48,044 nt of DNA from an uncultured Clostridia bacterium (GTDB taxonomy: Bacteria > Bacillota > Clostridia > Christensenellales > Borkfalkiaceae): the NCBI GenBank assembly GCA_934254725.1, contig CAKQLR010000009.1:1-48044 (forward strand), read 5' to 3'. Below the pieces are notes generated by a model that saw nothing but the letters and a program-made list of their open reading frames with translations, had not been told where the DNA came from and did not search any database. Positions 1-6,509 of the stretch are shown piece by piece (the stretch's first letter is position 1; the number at the start of each line of letters is the position of its first letter). Both the position numbers and the translations under genes were made by a program.

Positions 1-46
1 CAATCGATCTGTTTTTTTCATTATAAATAATCTTTCGCAAAAAGAA

Positions 47-116
47 AAGAGAGTTGCTCTCACAACAAAAAACAAACGGCTTGCGTCGGACCCGGTTGTT
101 TTTCGGCAACTCTCTT
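47..116. repeat. Long hairpin element with nested inverted repeat
   Basis: An 11-bp perfect inverted repeat (AAGAGAGTTGC at 47-57, GCAACTCTCTT at 106-116) encloses a second imperfect stem, AAAAACAA..CGG against CCGG.TTGTTTTT, so the whole stretch can fold as a long two-part hairpin. On the plus strand it is followed by an AT-rich, T-rich run. It could be a terminator for a gene left of the window, or a copy of a small dispersed hairpin repeat. I see no believable gene in 1-363; open frames there lack a ribosome binding site and protein-like composition. Confidence 0.4.
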
Positions 117-291
117 ATATATATTTTTTTAACAAATAAATTCGGTTTATATTTAAAATGCTGTTTTAACCTAAACGAAAAATCTCACGACGGCAAAACG
201 ATTGTTTTTAATCCGAACGGCAAAAACACGGAAAGGCAACTCGTCGGAGAATTCTCTCCCCATAAAACGCGCGGATCGCCGTCGCATAATT

Positions 292-325
292 CGAGTTGGG
301 TTTTCACGAACTCGCGCTTTTTTTT
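292..325 (+). terminator. Terminator-like hairpin, plus strand
   Basis: CGAGTT (292-297) pairs with AACTCG (309-314), followed by CGC and eight T residues (318-325). No plus-strand gene lies immediately upstream inside the window, so its client would be a transcript entering from the left. In the opposite direction, where the Crp/Fnr gene ends at 364, the hairpin has no T tract. Confidence 0.35.
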
Positions 326-363
326 ATAAAGTCTCAAATATAACTTTTCGTTTAGTTTTTTTA

Positions 364-1029
364 CTATATCATATCTTTCAACTTTTGAATATCTATAAGT
401 TTGACCTTTCCCCTGCCATATTCGATTATTCCGTCTTTTGCGAACTGTCGTATTGTTTTTCCGGCGACCTCTCTCGCGGAACTCGTCATTTTTGCAATCT
501 CTTCCTGCGTTATGTTGAATTCCGTTTCGCCGGTATAAACGTATCTTTCCACCAAAAACGCCGCCATTCTTCTCTCGTATCGCGTGAATAAAAGCCCGTG
601 CAAAGTCGTCATACAGAGAGAAAATCTGTCGGTAAGCGTTTCGAAAATAACGCACCTGACCTCTGCGTTCGCCTCCATAATCTTCTTTACCGCGCACGAC
701 TTCACCGTAAGAAGAACGCTGTCCCTTTCGACGACGAATTTCGCGTCGAACGTGATATGTTCGAGAACGCAAGCCGCCGACAGCAAGCCCATTTCGTTTG
801 TCCTTAACTCGAATAGCGTTATCTCTCTGAAATTCTCGTCGTTGATTATAGCGCGAACCTCCCCTTCAAGTATCAGAAACGGCCCGACGCAATGATTTAT
901 AAGCCCGGTTATTACTTCGCCTTTTTTATAAGACGCGATTTCGGAATTATTCAAGACGATTTCCTTTTGCTCGTCCGTAAGGTATTCATAAAACGGCAAA
1001 CCCTGTATCGCCTTTGCTGTTTCAAACAT
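364..1029 (-). CDS. Crp/Fnr-family transcriptional regulator
   Basis: A 221-aa protein with the two-domain Crp/Fnr layout. Residues about 10-130 form the cyclic-nucleotide-type beta-roll (LILEGEVRAI..., ITLFELRTNEMGLLSAACVL) and about 150-221 the winged helix (ITQEEIAKMTSSAREVAGKT, then the wing). The recognition helix carries the family's S-x-R-E-V pattern. Only scattered cysteines are present and there is no N-terminal Cys cluster, so it is not an oxygen-sensing FeS Fnr. The effector is unknown. The ATG is preceded by AAAGGGG at good spacing. The gene has its own sigma70-type promoter with a palindrome just downstream, suggesting autorepression. It is transcribed alone, and its target genes cannot be told from the window. 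Confidence 0.88.
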   Translation of the reverse strand: MFETAKAIQGLPFYEYLTDEQKEIVLNNSEIASYKKGEVITGLINHCVGPFLILEGEVRAIINDENFREITLFELRTNEMGLLSAACVLEHITFDAKFVVERDSVLLTVKSCAVKKIMEANAEVRCVIFETLTDRFSLCMTTLHGLLFTRYERRMAAFLVERYVYTGETEFNITQEEIAKMTSSAREVAGKTIRQFAKDGIIEYGRGKVKLIDIQKLKDMI

Positions 1030-1086
1030 TTTTCCCCTTTTGATATTGTTGATTTCACCTGTTTTCTTTCTGGCTATCTTGACGTT

Positions 1087-1104
1087 TCAGTATCTCTATA
1101 CTGA
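1087..1104. promoter_or_regulatory. Palindromic operator candidate for autoregulation
   Basis: TCAGTAT-CTCT-ATACTGA is a perfect 7+7 bp inverted repeat with a 4-bp spacer. Its size suits a Crp/Fnr dimer, although the half-site differs from TTGAT (Fnr) and TGTGA (Crp). It lies immediately downstream of the predicted transcription start of the Crp/Fnr gene, the position expected for a repressor site. Confidence 0.5.
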
Positions 1105-1117
1105 TATTGTTAAATAG

Positions 1118-1146
1118 ATTGTAGCATAAAAATCCTTATTTTTCAA
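1118..1146 (-). promoter_or_regulatory. Promoter of the Crp/Fnr regulator gene
   Basis: On the minus strand TTGAAA (1146-1141) and TACAAT (1123-1118) are separated by exactly 17 bp. The start site predicted from the -10 falls near position 1111, about 80 nt ahead of the ATG at 1029. Confidence 0.6.
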
Positions 1147-1299
1147 GTTTTAACGCGCTATGCTATGTGAAATATATAAAAATCATCTCTTTATACTGTT
1201 TTGAAACATTTTGCCGTCACTTTTTCGGGTAATTTATCACTCATTTTCTATTTAATTTTGACTTGTCCGTTTCAGCGCGTCCGCTTTTTGTTTTTGTTC

Positions 1300-1736
1300 T
1301 CCCTATGGAACATAAACCTTGCCTTTGTAGTTAAAGAACTTATCAGAAAAAACGACGAAAAACTTGAAAAAAACGTACTGAAAAAGTCCTCCTTTGATCA
1401 TTATAAGAGGTTGATTTCCGAAATTTTTAATTTTGTTCGCGAAAACGAACGACTTATTCACTCTCTCGGAAATTCCGGACATTTTATTTTTATTTTAGAC
1501 GCGCTTTCTCAACAAATCACCTTTAGTCTGAAAGAAAAATCGAAGAAGACCGCCGCACCGGCGGTTTCGATCTCCCCGCTTCACCCGATATAATGGCTTC
1601 TTTCTTTGTGGGCGCAATAGGCGAAAACGTAAGAAACTGGGTCGCTAACGGCAAAAAAATCCCCGAACAGGAATTAAAAGATCAATTATGCAATCTTATT
1701 AAAATTATATATTCGTCGGCAAACCCGAATTTTTAA
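1300..1736 (+). pseudogene. Remnant of a TetR-family regulator gene
   Basis: The C-terminal ligand-binding part of a TetR regulator is readable in two frames. One runs from about 1300 (KELIRKNDEKLEKN ... LDALSQQITFS). It then shifts near the A run at 1536-1540 into a second frame reading GFDLPASPDIMASFFVGAIG ... IPEQELKDQLCNLIKIIYSS, stopping at TAA 1734-1736. The last part is the typical TetR_C_8-type ending. The N-terminal helix-turn-helix domain is missing: upstream sequence to 1200 is AT-rich and has no HTH. The gene has therefore lost its DNA-binding domain and carries at least one frameshift, so it is not functional as a repressor. It may once have regulated neighbouring genes in the way the intact TetR at 3746-4333 probably does. 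Confidence 0.7.
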
Positions 1737-1750
1737 TTAAATCCAAAAGC

Positions 1751-1789
1751 AAAAGGTACGGTTGAGAAAAACTCAGCCGTTCCTTTTTT
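1751..1789. terminator. Bidirectional rho-independent terminator
   Basis: GGTACGGTTGAG and CTCAGCCGTTCC form a 12-bp stem (one mismatch, one wobble) with an A-rich loop. It is flanked by AAAA on the left and TTTTTT on the right, so it can end the plus-strand TetR remnant and the minus-strand oleate hydratase transcript. Confidence 0.75.
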
Positions 1790-1811
1790 ATACCCATTTG
1801 AAAAAACAATT

Positions 1812-3578
1812 TTATTTGTTTTCTTCGCGTTCCGCGTAATATTCGGGAAAGGGCGGAATGGAATTGAACGCGTCTACGAGTTTTTGAAGTTCGGGGTTGA
1901 TTTTAAGCGGGTTTATCTTCGGCAAGTCGGACACTTCGAGTTTGTCTTTGCCGAGCAAAGTTTTAAGCGCAATCGCAACCATACGGATATCGTATTTACC
2001 CTCGAAAAGCGGCGTGATAGGTCTGTCAAGGTGCATTGTCTTATACACCGCCATCATAGCCGTTCTGACAGAAGTTTCGACTATAAACACTACGTCGCCG
2101 GGGAGTTCTACAAACTAACCGATAAAAGCGAGATTCGTCGAACCTGCGGGAATAACTTCGGGACGGTCGCTACACGTTCTCGGCATAAACTGCGACGTGA
2201 TATACGGCATAACTGTAGGAATGGCGATACAGTGCGCTTTAATCTCCTCGAATTTATCTTCAAGACCACACCAGTACAGGAACTCTTTCAAGGTTTCTTC
2301 ACCCGTACATTCGTTCATCGGCTTTTTGACGTATTCGCCCTTTTCGTTGGAATGTAAACCGTAGAACCACAAAACCTGAACGTTTTCGGGCTGATTGGGT
2401 TCAAGCGGTTGAAGAGCCGCGCCGTAAGTTATGAACCACGGCGAAGAAACGAAGGTCGTCGCGCCGCCTTTACCCGTCGGGTTGCCCGTTTTCTTTTCGA
2501 GATACTCGAAGAACTGCGGGTAGTCTTTTACCGTGAGCGTAACGCTTACGAAATTACTCTTTTCGGGCGAAGAAACAAACTTTTCGGGATGACCGAAACC
2601 GTCCGCTTTTTTCGCGATTTTTTCCCATAAAGTAAAGCAGCCGCGATTTTCGGTGTCGGTATTCATCTTCGGCGCTTCCGTCATACTGCCGCGAGTGGAA
2701 TTCTGCGTCATACTGCCGTTGGTGAAATACACGAAATCATTGTCCGAAAGGGTAATTTTTTCTATATTGCCGTTCTTTTTGACTTCAAGTGCGGTTACCG
2801 TCTTTTTGTTGCCGTCGAATCTGAAGTCCATATCAGTAACGGTGGTATCGGCAACGAAATTTACGCCCGCGTCTACGAGATATTTTTGCAGCGGCATAAT
2901 AAGGCTGTGGTACTGGTCATATTTGGTACGAAGTATTCCGCGCAGACTTCTGATTAAATGCAACTGATGCATAAATCTCGTAGCATATCTTTGCATTTCG
3001 ATAAGCGAATGGTACGACTGGAAGGCAAGCATCGGGTGGAAACACCACCACATTGCGGAATCGAAGAACGGGCTGTCTTTACCTAAATAATCTTCAATCG
3101 TTATGTTTTCAAGGTCGCTTTCGGGTTCAGTGATAAACTTCTGCAACTTTTCCGTTGTTTTTTCATCCATGCGGTAGTCGTGAATGCCTTCCCATATATG
3201 ACCTTGGTTCTGAATGGCGCGGCATTCCGAGTGAATGGGAAGTTCTCTGTTTACGTCCACCGTTTCGTCCAAAACCGTGCGCGAAGGATCGTCGAGCGAA
3301 GGAATTTTACTGCACAGATACCACAGACATTCCATATACGCTTCGAGTTCTCTCTCGCCGGGGCAAACGTATTCGCCTTCGTTCGAGATTACTCCGCAAC
3401 AACCGCCTACGTCCTTGCGCTTTTCGTAAATCGTAATGTTTTTACCGGGCATTTTCGCGTCGTCAACTAAAAAAGCCGCAGCCGCAAGTCCTGCAATTCC
3501 TCCGCCGACGATATACGCCTTGCGGCTTTCGATTCCGTCCGGCGTTTTCGGATGATAAAGAAAATCGTATAACTTCAT
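1812..3578 (-). pseudogene. ohyA: Oleate hydratase with one in-frame amber codon
   Basis: The full reading frame is 588 codons, the normal length of oleate hydratase (MCRA family), which adds water to the cis-9 double bond of unsaturated fatty acids to give 10-hydroxystearate and uses FAD. The N-terminal dinucleotide-binding motif VGGGIAGLAAAAFL follows MKLYDFLYHPKTPDG. The start at 3578 has GGAGG correctly placed; a longer frame to 3605 lacks this. Codon 488 (2117-2115) is TAG, falling between NLAFIG and FVELPGDVVF, where the family has G-Q-F-V-E. The frame continues intact for 100 codons to a TAA at 1812. One C-to-T change (CAG to TAG) explains the lesion. The first product would lack the C-terminal lid region and is probably inactive unless the stop is suppressed. 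It is divergent from a TetR regulator and shares its promoter region. Confidence 0.85.
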
Positions 3579-3623
3579 ATTTGACCTCCATAAAGCCAAC
3601 TTCAATTTAATTTCATACAGGTG

Positions 3624-3652
3624 TTGACTTTTGATTTCGCCCGTAGTATAAT
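3624..3652 (+). promoter_or_regulatory. Promoter of the tetR gene
   Basis: TTGACT (3624-3629) and TATAAT (3647-3652) have 17-bp spacing. The -35 elements of this and the opposing promoter form an inverted repeat (GTTGAC ... GTCAAC), and a direct repeat GTCAACCGTCAA lies at 3669-3680. These are candidate TetR binding sites controlling both genes. Confidence 0.65.
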
Positions 3653-3673
3653 ACCGTTAAAACAGAATGTCAA
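3645..3673 (-). promoter_or_regulatory. Promoter of oleate hydratase
   Basis: On the minus strand TTGACA (3673-3668) and TATACT (3650-3645) have 17-bp spacing. The -10 overlaps the -10 of the opposing tetR promoter, so the two promoters are face to face and probably mutually exclusive. Confidence 0.6.
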
Positions 3674-3745
3674 CCGTCAATGTTTTTCAAAATATATGAA
3701 ATCCGACACTTTCGATAAAATTAACGGGTTTTGAGAGGTGAAAAT

Positions 3746-4333
3746 ATGGCAAAAATGACCGAAACGAAACAAAAAGCAGAATACAGAAGCGCAAAACGCT
3801 CCCGCAAAATGATAAGGGAAGCATTCCTTACGTTATTAAAAAAGAAGCCCGAAACCAAAATTACGGTTACGGACATAGTAAACCTTGCGGATATAAATAG
3901 AACGACGTTTTACGCCCATTACCCCGACGTGCGCGGCGTTGTGGAAGAAATAGAAAACGACGTAATAGACAAAATGATGGTCATTCTAAAAGACTTTCAT
4001 TACTTTTCGTTTTTCAAAAATCCCGCGCCGCTATTATTACAAATAAGCAGATTTCTGGAAATGGATATAGACTTATATAAGCAACTTATCCGCATAGACA
4101 GTTCGGACGCGTTTTTGGATAAGTTAAAGAAAATATTTGCCGAGTTTATGGAAAACGACCCGGACATTCCTCAATACATCCGCGAAAAAAGCAGTTTTGC
4201 CATTCGGGTGAGTTATTTCACGGGCGGCATCGTAAACGCTTACAAGCAGTGGCTTACGAGCGAACTCGATTGTTCTCTCAACGATATTTCAATGGAAATC
4301 GCCTCTATGATTGCCGGCGCGGATTTAAGCTGA
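3746..4333 (+). CDS. TetR/AcrR-family regulator, probably of oleate hydratase
   Basis: A 195-aa protein. The N-terminal TetR helix-turn-helix spans about residues 15-62 (MIREAFLTLLKKKPETKITV ... INRTTFYAHYPDV), and the rest is an all-helical ligand domain of the TetR_C_8 type. The ATG at 3746 is chosen because GAGAGGTG lies 8 nt upstream; the TTG at 3731 overlaps that site. By position, divergent from oleate hydratase with overlapping promoters, it most likely represses that gene and itself and responds to a fatty acid or acyl ligand. That ligand is inference; such pairings are common among Gram-positive fatty-acid hydratase genes. It ends in TGA and is followed by a hairpin. Confidence 0.85.
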   Translation: MAKMTETKQKAEYRSAKRSRKMIREAFLTLLKKKPETKITVTDIVNLADINRTTFYAHYPDVRGVVEEIENDVIDKMMVILKDFHYFSFFKNPAPLLLQISRFLEMDIDLYKQLIRIDSSDAFLDKLKKIFAEFMENDPDIPQYIREKSSFAIRVSYFTGGIVNAYKQWLTSELDCSLNDISMEIASMIAGADLS

Positions 4334-4344
4334 AAAAAGTAAAA

Positions 4345-4370
4345 GCTTGCGGGAAAATATCTCCGCAAGC
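4345..4370 (+). terminator. Terminator hairpin after tetR
   Basis: GCTTGCGG (4345-4352) pairs perfectly with CCGCAAGC (4363-4370), 12 bp after the stop codon. The T tract is poor (CTTAAAAT), so termination may be inefficient. Confidence 0.5.
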
Positions 4371-4406
4371 CTTAAAATCTCGAAAACGAGCAAAAAACGT
4401 TCTAAT

Positions 4407-4434
4407 ATGCTTGTTTCAGAGCAAAAACAAGCAT
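4407..4434. repeat. Hairpin, 10-bp perfect stem
   Basis: ATGCTTGTTT (4407-4416) and AAACAAGCAT (4425-4434) enclose 8 nt. It is one of three consecutive hairpins in the gene-free stretch 4371-4633. It has no clear T tract, and its function is unknown. Confidence 0.5.
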
Positions 4435-4459
4435 AATCATCTATAATTTTAAACATAAA

Positions 4460-4491
4460 AGGCTCTAAAAATAAGTAATTTTTAAGAGCCT
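4460..4491 (-). terminator. Terminator-like hairpin beside tRNA-like fragment
   Basis: AGGCTCTAAAAAT pairs with ATTTTTAAGAGCCT (one bulged A). Read on the minus strand it directly follows the tRNA 3'-end-like fragment and ends in CCTTTTATG, as the natural terminator of a tRNA gene would. Confidence 0.5.
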
Positions 4492-4530
4492 ACGGAACCG
4501 AAGGATAGGGATTCGAACCCTTATGGTGCG
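4492..4530 (-). other. tRNA 3'-end-like fragment, candidate attachment site
   Basis: The reverse complement reads AAGGGTTCGAATCCCTATCC followed by TTCGGTTCC: a T-arm with the invariant TTCGAAT loop and an acceptor-like tail. No D-arm, anticodon arm or 5' acceptor strand can be found upstream on the minus strand, so this is not a complete tRNA. A tRNA 3' fragment next to an XRE repressor and a tyrosine integrase is what an integration into a tRNA gene leaves behind. The identity of the parent tRNA is not clear. Confidence 0.4.
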
Positions 4531-4534
4531 ACAG

Positions 4535-4566
4535 AAGAACGAGTGCTAACACCTCGTTCTTTTTTG
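4535..4566 (+). terminator. Strong rho-independent terminator
   Basis: AAGAACGAG (4535-4543) pairs with CTCGTTCTT (4553-4561) across a 9-nt loop, followed by six T residues. It faces the XRE gene, shielding it from plus-strand transcription. Confidence 0.7.
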
Positions 4567-4633
4567 TTGTTAAAAAGCTTATAGATTCTATTACAACCTG
4601 CAGAAATCCATCCGCCGTTCACATTTTTGCCGT

Positions 4634-4849
4634 CTATAACCCGAAAAAATCGTTAGGGCTTACATCAAACGTTTTACATATAGCGTTTATGCTATCGTAC
4701 GTAGGCTTCTTTTTCCCTAACAGCCATTGACTTACCGTCGTTTGGTTTACCCCTATCAAATCAGCAAATTTCTGCTGACTTAGTTTATTGTTTGCCATAA
4801 TATCTTTTATTACATCTATATAGGCGTAATCGTTATTTTGTATATTCAT
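4634..4849 (-). CDS. XRE/Cro-C1-family repressor
   Basis: A 71-aa protein that is a single helix-turn-helix domain (MANNKLSQQKFADLIGVNQT, TVSQWLLGKKKPTYDSINAI, ending SPNDFFGL). This is the pattern of short phage or island repressors that bind as dimers. The ATG at 4849 has no Shine-Dalgarno sequence; a TATAAT lies only 6 nt upstream, so the mRNA is probably leaderless. The gene is divergent from a small lipoprotein gene. Repeated GGTCAAAAG elements between the two genes are the likely operators, giving autoregulation and control of the lipoprotein gene. It belongs to the putative island that contains the integrase. It ends in TAG. Confidence 0.85.
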   Translation of the reverse strand: MNIQNNDYAYIDVIKDIMANNKLSQQKFADLIGVNQTTVSQWLLGKKKPTYDSINAICKTFDVSPNDFFGL

Positions 4850-4855
4850 AAAAAA

Positions 4856-4861
4856 ATTATA
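4856..4861 (-). promoter_or_regulatory. -10 box of a probable leaderless XRE transcript
   Basis: TATAAT on the minus strand (4861-4856) ends 6 nt before the ATG at 4849, so transcription would begin at or next to the start codon. No consensus -35 stands at 17 bp; the region there is part of the GGTCAAAAG repeats. Confidence 0.5.
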
Positions 4862-4882
4862 TTAAAAACCAGGTCAAAAGTC

Positions 4883-4911
4883 TTGACATAGGTCAAAAGA
4901 CCTGATATAAT
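4883..4911 (+). promoter_or_regulatory. Promoter of the small lipoprotein with XRE operators
   Basis: TTGACA (4883-4888) and TATAAT (4906-4911) are separated by 17 bp. The spacer holds AGGTC-AAAA-GACCT (4890-4903), a perfect palindrome. A related copy, AGGTCAAAAGTCTTG (4871-4885), overlaps the -35 about one helical double-turn upstream. These two sites are candidate operators for the divergent XRE protein. Confidence 0.7.
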
Positions 4912-4942
4912 ACAATTAAATAAAAAACACAAGGAGAAAAAA

Positions 4943-5332
4943 ATGGCAACTAATAAAAAACTTCTTTCTATTGCGGCGGCATGCCTGCTTATACTTTTAT
5001 GCGTATTTTTTACGTCTTGTTCAGGTAGCAATATTACAGGAAAATACTATTTATCCTGCATTTACAACAACGGGAAATTATATCAAATAGGAAGCCAGTA
5101 TAACGGCAAAACGCTTGAAAATGATTATATAACGGCACAAATCAATAGCGACAACACCGGGATAATAAAGTATACTGATTGGAGTCAAACAATAGAAGAA
5201 CATGTTGTATGGTATAAATACGATGATTGTACTTATGTCGCACGAATATCCGGTTCTTCCGAATTCGTTTATATCGACAGCGGAACAATTGCGTACACAG
5301 AGGATGGAACGACATATATATTAAAAAAATAA
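4943..5332 (+). CDS. Small lipoprotein of unknown function
   Basis: A 129-aa protein with a lipoprotein signal peptide: a Lys-containing N-terminus, a hydrophobic core, then the lipobox FTSC at about residues 23-26. It would be lipidated and held on the outer face of the membrane. The mature part is short, Tyr- and Gly-rich and apparently all beta, with no family I recognise. The ribosome binding site AAGGAG is well placed. A strong promoter with operator repeats makes it the only gene directly controlled by the divergent XRE repressor. That suggests an island-borne surface function such as exclusion, immunity or signalling, which is speculative. Two terminators follow. Confidence 0.75.
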   Translation: MATNKKLLSIAAACLLILLCVFFTSCSGSNITGKYYLSCIYNNGKLYQIGSQYNGKTLENDYITAQINSDNTGIIKYTDWSQTIEEHVVWYKYDDCTYVARISGSSEFVYIDSGTIAYTEDGTTYILKK

Positions 5333-5410
5333 TTAAAATAAGTGCAAATAAATCGCACCTTAAAACGAAATGAACCACCCCAAAAAAACATCTTAAGACG
5401 CGGTTTTTAT

Positions 5411-5456
5411 AAATAGCGTAAGTTAAACCTATATGGTTTGATTTACGCTATTTTTT
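5411..5456. terminator. Strong terminator hairpin
   Basis: AAATAGCGTAA.TTAAACC pairs with GGTTTGA.TTACGCTATTT around TATAT, followed by T residues. It lies about 80 bp after the lipoprotein stop codon. The A-rich left flank makes it usable in both directions. Confidence 0.75.
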
Positions 5457-5467
5457 ATATTAAAAAC

Positions 5468-5502
5468 GCCCGATTGATTTCTCTTTCAATCAGGCTTGTT
5501 TT
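5468..5502. terminator. Second, bidirectional terminator
   Basis: GCCCGATTGA (5468-5477) pairs with TCAATCAGGC (5486-5495), with T-rich sequence on the right and AAAAA on the left. It is placed to end the minus-strand membrane-protein gene that stops at 5552. Confidence 0.7.
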
Positions 5503-5551
5503 TTTAATTATAATTCATCTTTTATATTATAAATCCCCCGTAAATCTCATG

Positions 5552-6253
5552 TTATTCCCGATTTTCGTCGGCGTAAGTTTCAAGCTCGTTGGAAAAATCT
5601 TTCTTCCCGTGCAGGTTGAAAAAGAAGCTCCTTTTTTGTTTAAATTCGTTAGCCTTGCGGACGATCGAAAGTTTAAACGCCTCGTATTTGACAACGATAT
5701 TTTTCTCTTTAGCCCAGGTCCTTATTTTTACAACGATGTTGAACGAGTAGATAATATCCACTATAAAAATGCCGAAGTAAATACCGATGACGTATGAATA
5801 CCAGGGATTAGCGTCTATCCATTCTACCGCCGTTACAAAGAATTTGTTTATAAACAGATAATATATCGCGCCTATAACGCCCCAGAAAAACGTAAACAAC
5901 GGGCAGATTATACCTTGAATATTGCCTTTCCTGTCGGAATAATCCCACAGTTTAACGTTCATGCCTATAATAAAAATAAGCCCCGTTATATATTCGACCA
6001 AAGTCATAGCGGCGGTAATTAAAACTATAACAAACACCGCGCGCCAAAAATCGGACTCTATAAACCCGTAATCAAACGAGCAAATCAAGTACAAACACAG
6101 CACTCCTATGCCGTATAAAGGCAGGCAGGGACCCGTTAAAAAGCCGGGGTTTACCCATTTTTTATGTACGATTCTGCGAAATACAAGTTCGAGACCGTAG
6201 CCGAGCGTTCCGCCGAGAATAAATATCAGCGAATATCTTATAAGATAGACCAT
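5552..6253 (-). CDS. CmpB-type (PF06541-like) integral membrane protein
   Basis: A 233-aa protein with about five or six membrane segments over residues 1-180 and a cytoplasmic, Lys-rich tail. It shows motifs I associate with the family annotated as putative ABC-transporter type IV (ABC_trans_CmpB, formerly DUF1113): an early G-x-x-x-E pair (GYGLELVFRRIV), NPGFLTGPCLPLYGIG, an E-Y-x-T-G element and LWDYSDRKGNIQG. The biochemical function of this family is not established. The ribosome binding site AAGGAG precedes the ATG. A 13-bp palindrome lies 16 bp upstream of the start. It is transcribed alone, inside the region between the tRNA-like fragment and the integrase. Confidence 0.75.
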   Translation of the reverse strand: MVYLIRYSLIFILGGTLGYGLELVFRRIVHKKWVNPGFLTGPCLPLYGIGVLCLYLICSFDYGFIESDFWRAVFVIVLITAAMTLVEYITGLIFIIGMNVKLWDYSDRKGNIQGIICPLFTFFWGVIGAIYYLFINKFFVTAVEWIDANPWYSYVIGIYFGIFIVDIIYSFNIVVKIRTWAKEKNIVVKYEAFKLSIVRKANEFKQKRSFFFNLHGKKDFSNELETYADENRE

Positions 6254-6268
6254 AATTACTCCTTTACC

Positions 6269-6281
6269 GCACTGTCAGTGC
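6269..6281. promoter_or_regulatory. Palindrome in the leader of the CmpB-type gene
   Basis: GCACTG-T-CAGTGC is a perfect 6+6 bp palindrome just upstream of the ribosome binding site. It could be a repressor operator or a short leader hairpin. Apart from this and the direct repeats at 6427-6468, nothing is recognisable in 6254-6509. Confidence 0.35.
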
Positions 6282-6426
6282 TTATTACACGATAACAATT
6301 TCAATGTGTTTTATTTATATTACTATAACATATAATAAAAAAAATTTCAATATTTTCAAAAGACATTTTCGCCAAATACGACCAAAAACCGACAGAGTTC
6401 GGTTCCCCATGCTTTGTGGTATTTAT

Positions 6427-6468
6427 ATTTTTCGACAAGTAGCGATATAGTGTTTCATTTTTCGACAA
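6427..6468 (+). repeat. Two 12-bp direct repeats upstream of the integrase
   Basis: ATTTTTCGACAA occurs at 6427-6438 and again at 6457-6468, exactly 30 bp (about three helical turns) apart, 40 bp before the integrase start. Same-face spacing suggests a protein-binding array: integrase arm-type sites, or operators for the integrase promoter. Confidence 0.5.
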
Positions 6469-6509
6469 ATTAAGTACAATTATATAACAAAGCATCAGGG
6501 GTAAAGACT

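Noticed and set aside
185..772. Long minus-strand open frame overlapping the Crp/Fnr gene
   Set aside because: It lies in another frame of the same strand as a clear Crp/Fnr gene, and is very rich in Arg and Lys with no domain or ribosome binding site, so it is a shadow.
1201..1593. Intact small membrane protein gene on the plus strand
   Set aside because: The start would be TTG without a ribosome binding site, and the C-terminal two thirds is the TetR ligand domain, continued after a frameshift, so this is a pseudogene fragment.
4492..4570. A complete tRNA gene on the minus strand
   Set aside because: Only the T-arm and an acceptor-like 3' tail are convincing. No D-arm, anticodon loop with U33 and purine 37, or matching 5' acceptor strand can be built, and the inverted repeat 4535-4561 is a terminator.
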